Positions 32,824-36,533 of a DNA stretch of 36,533 bases are shown piece after piece. Source of the DNA: Paenibacillus dakarensis (GTDB lineage: Bacteria > Bacillota > Bacilli > Paenibacillales > Paenibacillaceae); assembly GCF_001373415.1 (NCBI RefSeq), contig NZ_CDSE01000051.1, forward strand, positions 1 through 36,533. Direction: 5' to 3'. The notes beneath the pieces were generated by a model, which was given only the letters and a program-made list of their open reading frames with translations, did no database searches and had not been told where the DNA came from. The translations under genes and the position numbers were made by a program. The first letter of the stretch is position 1. Every line of letters begins with the position of its first letter.

Positions 32824-33267
32824 GTGGAGAAATATACACACCTCGGTGTCTATGGAGTTTTAATTCAAGATAGAAGTATATTGTTAATTCGTAAAGCAAG
32901 AGGACCCTATTTGGGCAAATGGGATTTACCAGGAGGCTCAATCGAATTCGGGGAAGAGCCTGGGCAGACTTTAAAGCGGGAGTTTCTGGAGGAGACGGGG
33001 CTTCCAGATATTGAAGGGCATATGAAAACAGCGGTATCATGCACTATTATTTATGAGCAAGCAGATGGTGTTCGGGAGGAAATGCATCATATCGGACTGA
33101 TTTATCAAGTGAAATTGAAACAGGTAAAGGCCCCAATTAAGAGGCATGGAGATCAGAAGGATTCCCTGGGAGCAGAGTGGATACCTCTCGAGAAGCTGAA
33201 GTTTATCCCGATTACTCCTTTTGTGGAGATGGTCACCCAGGAGCTGGATGAGGACAATAAGGAATGA
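32824..33267 (+). CDS. NUDIX hydrolase
   Basis: A 147-residue single-domain NUDIX protein. The box is canonical: GGSIEFGEEPGQTLKREF then LEETG, with all Mg2+-binding glutamates. The preceding GVLIQDRSILLIRKARGPYLGKWDLP is the normal substrate-side strand pair. It is probably a nucleotide-sugar or nucleoside-triphosphate pyrophosphatase; specificity cannot be read. The GTG at 32824 is the only useful start in frame because a TGA lies two codons upstream of it; the ribosome site is weak. It follows the kinase-like gene by 43 bases with no terminator, so the two may be co-transcribed. Confidence 0.88.
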   Translation: MEKYTHLGVYGVLIQDRSILLIRKARGPYLGKWDLPGGSIEFGEEPGQTLKREFLEETGLPDIEGHMKTAVSCTIIYEQADGVREEMHHIGLIYQVKLKQVKAPIKRHGDQKDSLGAEWIPLEKLKFIPITPFVEMVTQELDEDNKE

Positions 33268-33303
33268 TCCCCATACGTGGTGATGTTTGAACCTGTATAG
33301 ATA

Positions 33304-33345
33304 CACAGAGAAGCCTGCCCTAATTAGAGGGCAGGCTTCTCTGTG
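33304..33345. terminator. Bidirectional hairpin between convergent genes
   Basis: A perfect 18-base stem (33304-33321 with 33328-33345) with a six-base loop lies between the NUDIX gene and the end of the minus-strand chemoreceptor. There is no strong T tract on either side, but its position fits termination from both directions. Confidence 0.75.
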
Positions 33346-33347
33346 GT

Positions 33348-34598
33348 TTAAAACTTGAAAATATTAATCGTTTTCTGCAATTGAAACACCGAATCATTCA
33401 TCGCATCTACTTCATCCGCTATCTTCTGAATGGAATTAATCCCCTCATTCATAGAGGCAGACACCTGCTCTGTGCCAGCAGCTGACTCTTGCGTAATTGA
33501 GGATATATTCTCTATTGCAGAAGATATCTTTTGCGCGCTTTCCAGCATGGATTCGCTTTCAGCCGAGAAAGCAGAAATTTGTTCGGTTATGTACCGGACG
33601 CTTGTCACAATCTCAGAAAACACCAATTCTGCCTCGCGAATCATTTCGGTCTGCTGCCGGACTACTTCTTCATTGATTTTAATATTCTGTCCAGCCAGCT
33701 TGACGTCTTGCTCAATGCTGCGAACCAGGTTGAATACTTCACGTGTGGATGATGTGGACTCTTCAGCCAATTTACGAACTTCATGGGCGACAACCGCAAA
33801 TCCTGCCCCATGCTCACCTGCTCTTGCGGCCTCGATTGAGGCGTTGAGAGATAGCAGGTTGGTCTGTTCGGCCAGTTCTGAGATCGTTTCGGTAATTTTT
33901 GAGATGCCCTTAGCATTTCGGGAGAGAGCTTCGATGGATTCCGCAACTTTGTCAGTGGCTTCTATATTCTTCTGCATACCAGCAGACTGATTCGCAACCG
34001 ATTCGCGTCCTTGTTCAACTAAGCTCAGAGTTTCCAATGAGCGCTGGTTCATGTCTTTTGTTGAATCTGTATAATTGCTGACTTTAATTTCAATTTCACG
34101 GATGCTGCCTGCCATTTCGGATACATCTTCAGATATTTCGCCTGCTCCTACGGCCAGTTCATTTGAGGAATGCGAAACTTGAGTCATCATTTCGATCAAA
34201 TCGCGATTCTTGTTCGAAATATCCCGGCTGGAATTCATGACTTGATGAGTGATTTGAGAAGTTTCCTGCAAAATTTTACGAAGCCTGTCCACCATACTGT
34301 TAAAGGTACGGCTCAGATCGGATACTCCTCCAACTTCCGTCACTTTATAGGTGAAATCACCTTTTGCAATCTTTAATGAGACATCCGTTATGTTGGAAAA
34401 GGTGTCTGTAAGCGCTCTCTGAACTAGCAGTGAAAGCGGGTATGTAAGGAGAGCAAGTATGGCGACGAGCAATATTCCGATCACAATTTTCCCCATTATG
34501 ATAAAAGTGATCAGGGTTGGAACCGAAAACAGCAAAGCAACCATATAACATCCGGCAGTTATCTTATTGGATATCGACAGCTTATGTAACCACGACAT
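33348..34598 (-). CDS. Methyl-accepting chemotaxis protein without extracellular sensor
   Basis: A 416-residue chemoreceptor. Two hydrophobic helices at about 13-32 and 34-53 are almost joined, so there is no external ligand domain. A HAMP domain follows at about 53-105 ([20 protein letters not shown]), then the long signalling coiled coil. The kinase-contacting tip is intact: [19 protein letters not shown] and [20 protein letters not shown]. The C-terminus has no CheR-tethering pentapeptide. AAGGAGGATTCC precedes the ATG. It should drive CheA through CheW from the membrane and sense something in the membrane or cytoplasm. The gene is alone, with no che genes nearby. Confidence 0.93.
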   Translation of the reverse strand: MSWLHKLSISNKITAGCYMVALLFSVPTLITFIIMGKIVIGILLVAILALLTYPLSLLVQRALTDTFSNITDVSLKIAKGDFTYKVTEVGGVSDLSRTFNSMVDRLRKILQETSQITHQVMNSSRDISNKNRDLIEMMTQVSHSSNELAVGAGEISEDVSEMAGSIREIEIKVSNYTDSTKDMNQRSLETLSLVEQGRESVANQSAGMQKNIEATDKVAESIEALSRNAKGISKITETISELAEQTNLLSLNASIEAARAGEHGAGFAVVAHEVRKLAEESTSSTREVFNLVRSIEQDVKLAGQNIKINEEVVRQQTEMIREAELVFSEIVTSVRYITEQISAFSAESESMLESAQKISSAIENISSITQESAAGTEQVSASMNEGINSIQKIADEVDAMNDSVFQLQKTINIFKF

Positions 34599-34721
34599 TG
34601 AAGGAATCCTCCTTAGGGACTAGGATAATATTACCGTGATTATAACATTATATGACAAAAGTAGATATATTGAATTACTGCTTATGCCGAAAACGGTTCT
34701 AAAGATCTACTTAATCGATAT

Positions 34722-34755
34722 AGAGGGACACGGTGTAATATCCCCTTGTCCCTCT
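34722..34755 (-). terminator. Hairpin downstream of the minus-strand methyltransferase
   Basis: AGAGGGACA at 34722-34730 pairs with TGTCCCTCT at 34747-34755. It lies 21 bases after the methyltransferase stop, read on the minus strand. The trailing sequence is AT-rich rather than T-rich. The gap 34599-34776 otherwise holds only the chemoreceptor's AT-rich upstream region, where a minus-strand TATAAT is visible without a clear -35. Confidence 0.5.
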
Positions 34756-34776
34756 GACAGATCAATAGATCAGTCC

Positions 34777-35499
34777 CTATTTTACCGCTTTAAATAATAC
34801 AGAAGCTAAATATTCTGCATTGTTTAAGATCATTTTGTCATGCTGGAATAATGTTTCCCACAGGGTCATATCAAGCAAGGCGCCTTCATCCCGCCGTTCC
34901 AGCGGATCCAGATGGCGGGTTTGATCCTGTTTCATCTGATCGGTGAAATGGTTATATTCCAGGGCTTCTTCATTAGAGAATCCGCTCTCCAGAAGACGGC
35001 TCTGCCATTCCTGTCGTTCCATTAAATGCGGAATACCGAAAAAATCCTCCAGCTCCTTCAGTGTCTCGGCAGGCATCGGTTTGTCCAGAACCAACTCTCG
35101 GTCGTAAAGTGTACCTCCTTTGGCTAGAACACGGCAGTACTCGGATAAGGATTCGGATGCATTGGTAAATACAGTGACAGATTCAGCAATCACAAAATCA
35201 AATTGTTCATCCTCGAAAGGTAATGAGCAAACATCAGCTTGTATGAAGTTAATATTCAATCCCATCGCTTTAGCACGCAGACGAGCTTTGTGCAGCATTT
35301 TCTCATGAAGATCAATAGCAGTGACCTGATATCCCCGTTCTGTTAAATAGCAAGCAGTCCTTCCCGTGCCGCAGCCAACTTCTAATATCCGGCTTTTTGG
35401 AGGAATGTGTTCATTTCGAAACAGACGCAGAGTCGCTTCAAAACCCCCTGGATGTGCACTCCCCATCCCCAACTTAGACAGCATGTTAATGTAATTCAT
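34777..35499 (-). CDS. Class I SAM-dependent methyltransferase
   Basis: A 240-residue methyltransferase from the chosen start MNYINMLSKLGMGSAHPGG. Motif I is RILEVGCGTGRTACYL, motif II VTAIDLHEKML, motif III INFIQADVCSLPFEDEQFD, and the next strand FVIAESVTVFTNASESLSEY. A family-specific tail follows. The frame extends upstream by 52 codons (to 35655), but the longer version has no ribosome site and an odd hydrophobic start, whereas GGGGGA lies nine bases before the ATG at 35499; the short start is preferred. The substrate is not known. The gene stands alone on the minus strand between the chemoreceptor and the sporulation peptide. Confidence 0.85.
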   Translation of the reverse strand: MNYINMLSKLGMGSAHPGGFEATLRLFRNEHIPPKSRILEVGCGTGRTACYLTERGYQVTAIDLHEKMLHKARLRAKAMGLNINFIQADVCSLPFEDEQFDFVIAESVTVFTNASESLSEYCRVLAKGGTLYDRELVLDKPMPAETLKELEDFFGIPHLMERQEWQSRLLESGFSNEEALEYNHFTDQMKQDQTRHLDPLERRDEGALLDMTLWETLFQHDKMILNNAEYLASVLFKAVK

Positions 35500-35704
35500 A
35501 TCATAAGGTCCCCCAGTTCGCGATAGTAATTGGTGAAACAGCCTTCTTTTAATTAACATATGTATCAAAGGCGCTGGGGGTTTAGCTTTAATGAATGAAG
35601 AGAGCCCGTTTTTAACATACGAGTTAACGATAACGAAAGCAGGGATAAATGCCATTACGGGACATCAGCCGTTACAGAACTGCTTCTTTCGAAATACATT
35701 AGTA

Positions 35705-35721
35705 TTGTGATTAAATCACAT
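35705..35721. promoter_or_regulatory. Perfect palindrome, operator-like
   Basis: TGTGATTAAATCACA, at 35706-35720, is a perfect palindrome flanked by T on each side. The TGTGA and TCACA half-sites recall the Fnr/Crp and Rex families, but those have six central bases and this has five. It lies 28 bases before the YjcZ-type start codon. Confidence 0.4.
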
Positions 35722-35748
35722 GAATTAAAACATTCGGGAGGGATTTTC

Positions 35749-35847
35749 ATGAGCGAAGTTGGATACGGCGGTGGATACGGTAGTGCAGTTGGTATTGTGT
35801 TGGTCCTTTTCATTCTGCTTGTAATCATTCTTGCAGCTTGGGTTTAA
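35749..35847 (+). CDS. YjcZ-family tiny sporulation membrane protein, 32 residues
   Basis: A 32-residue peptide: a Gly/Tyr-rich head (MSEVGYGGGYGSAVGIVLV) followed by a single hydrophobic helix ending LLVIILAAWV. This head-plus-helix pattern and length are those of the YjcZ family of small sporulation proteins in Bacillus and Paenibacillus, with no known activity. GGGAGGG lies six bases before the ATG and a strong terminator follows, so it is a complete transcription unit. I could not place a sporulation sigma promoter with confidence. Confidence 0.85.
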   Translation: MSEVGYGGGYGSAVGIVLVLFILLVIILAAWV

Positions 35848-35870
35848 TCAATCAGACTTTAAGATGAAAG

Positions 35871-35908
35871 AAACAAACACCCGGCCATTTATGGCCGGGT
35901 GTTTGTTT
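35871..35908. terminator. Strong bidirectional terminator
   Basis: A 17-base perfect stem, 35871-35887 with 35892-35908, and a four-base loop. It ends in TTT on the plus strand and has A-rich flanks, so it can serve the YjcZ-type gene and the convergent nitroreductase. Confidence 0.85.
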
Positions 35909-35957
35909 TCTAAGAAGATCAGAGCCATTTTTTATTAGATAATTACAATGGACGGGT

Positions 35958-36533
35958 TTATTTAAAGAGCTTCACACGGTTTTCAAGTGGTTGAAACTCT
36001 TTTTCACCTGGTTCGGATAAAGGTTTACCAAAAGGCATTTGAGCGATCAGTTTCCAGCTCTCAGGCAGATTCCATTCCGTTCTAACTTTATCATCAATCA
36101 AAGGGTTATAGTGCTGCAAGGAAGCGCCAAGGCCTTCTGCTTCAAGAGCAGTCCACACAACAAACTGAAGCATGCCTGAGGATTGAAGAGACCAGATTGG
36201 GAAATTATCCGCATAGAGTGCGAATTGCTCTTGCAGTTTCGCTACAACGCTGTTGTCTTCAAAGAAGAGAACAGTGCCGTAACCTGCACGGAAACCAGCC
36301 ATCTTTTCTTTCGTAGAAGCAAACTGTTCCTCGGAACCGCCAACAACTTCTTTAAGGACATTTTCTGTCAGATTCCAGAGCTTATCATGCTGTTCTCCGA
36401 GAAGAACAACAACACGGGCGCTTTGGGAATTAAAAGCAGAAGGAGTGTATTTAACAGCATCATTCACAATTTCTTGAATTCGTTCATCTGAAATGACGGA
36501 ATCCTTACTGATTGCATAGTAAGAGCGGCGGTT
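35958..36533 (-). CDS. Nitroreductase-family protein, partial (5' end outside window)
   Basis: The minus-strand frame is open to the window edge, giving 191 residues; the gene continues upstream. It starts here with NRRSYYAISKDSVISDERI, then YTPSAFNSQSARVVVLLGEQ, FFEDNSVVAKLQEQF, SSGMLQFVVWTALEAEGLGA and AQMPFGKPLSEPGEK. This matches the Frm2/HbN-like nitroreductase group: FMN-binding NAD(P)H oxidoreductases of about 200 residues, so nearly the whole protein is present. The internal ATG at 36467 is not the start because homology clearly extends before it. It is probably a soluble dimer acting on nitro compounds or lipid peroxide-derived signals. Confidence 0.9.
   Translation of the reverse strand, partial: NRRSYYAISKDSVISDERIQEIVNDAVKYTPSAFNSQSARVVVLLGEQHDKLWNLTENVLKEVVGGSEEQFASTKEKMAGFRAGYGTVLFFEDNSVVAKLQEQFALYADNFPIWSLQSSGMLQFVVWTALEAEGLGASLQHYNPLIDDKVRTEWNLPESWKLIAQMPFGKPLSEPGEKEFQPLENRVKLFK

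Noticed and set aside
33430..33990. Plus-strand open frame of 186 codons inside the chemoreceptor gene
   Set aside because: It is the antisense of the repetitive Ser/Ala/Glu-rich coiled coil, which often leaves an open opposite strand.
35500..35655. 52-codon upstream extension of the minus-strand methyltransferase
   Set aside because: No ribosome site at the distal ATG, while a GGGGGA is well placed before the internal ATG at 35499.

Overview
The window looks like a chromosomal segment of a Paenibacillus-type, spore-forming Firmicute. The evidence is protein-level: a YjcZ-type tiny sporulation membrane protein, an Amj-type lipid II flippase, a superoxide dismutase with a copper-amine-oxidase stalk domain, a GLUG/Big_2 surface protein, many AGGAGG ribosome sites with TTG or GTG starts, and a sugar ABC importer without its own ATPase. 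Base composition is moderate and fairly even. I see no tRNA, rRNA, CRISPR array, insertion sequence or prophage, so this is mostly ordinary accessory and housekeeping chromosome.

Region by region. 1-1538: the end of a Cof-type HAD phosphatase and a GxDLY/SGNH esterase. 1626-8660: a 2062-residue exported protein (PHP domain, purple-acid-phosphatase-like metallophosphoesterase, three GLUG blocks, two Big_2 domains), then a glycerophosphodiester phosphodiesterase. 8762-12300: short transcription units for an FMN PPOX protein, a DJ-1/PfpI protein, a 2Fe-2S ferredoxin, an HD phosphohydrolase overlapping a nucleotidyltransferase, and a zinc-ribbon membrane protein. 12351-12671: a 5'-truncated clpP on the minus strand. 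12833-15824: a TIGR01777 epimerase, an STM3941-like membrane protein with a 54-residue partner missed by length cut-offs, an intergenic fragment resembling a chitin-binding module, sodC, and a long inverted repeat. 15958-19631: a SWIM/SNF2 helicase and a NaK-like cation channel with an altered filter.

19728-27543 is the most coherent system: a promoter and a cre-like site, a sugar-binding lipoprotein, an intercistronic hairpin, two permeases, an unrecognised 644-residue protein (Rossmann/amidotransferase-like plus a probable alpha-helical barrel), a CE7 acetyl esterase and an RpiR regulator, with a NUDIX gene trailing. The genes run one way with short gaps. They suggest import and deacetylation of an acetylated oligosaccharide, with the 644-residue protein as the untested enzyme.

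27681-36533: DinB, SRPBCC, a TIM-barrel isomerase-like protein, two methyltransferases, amj, a 61-residue zinc ribbon, a divergent kinase-like protein, a NUDIX hydrolase, a chemoreceptor with no extracellular sensor, the YjcZ-type peptide and a partial nitroreductase. All functions are assigned by reading motifs by eye; no database search was possible.
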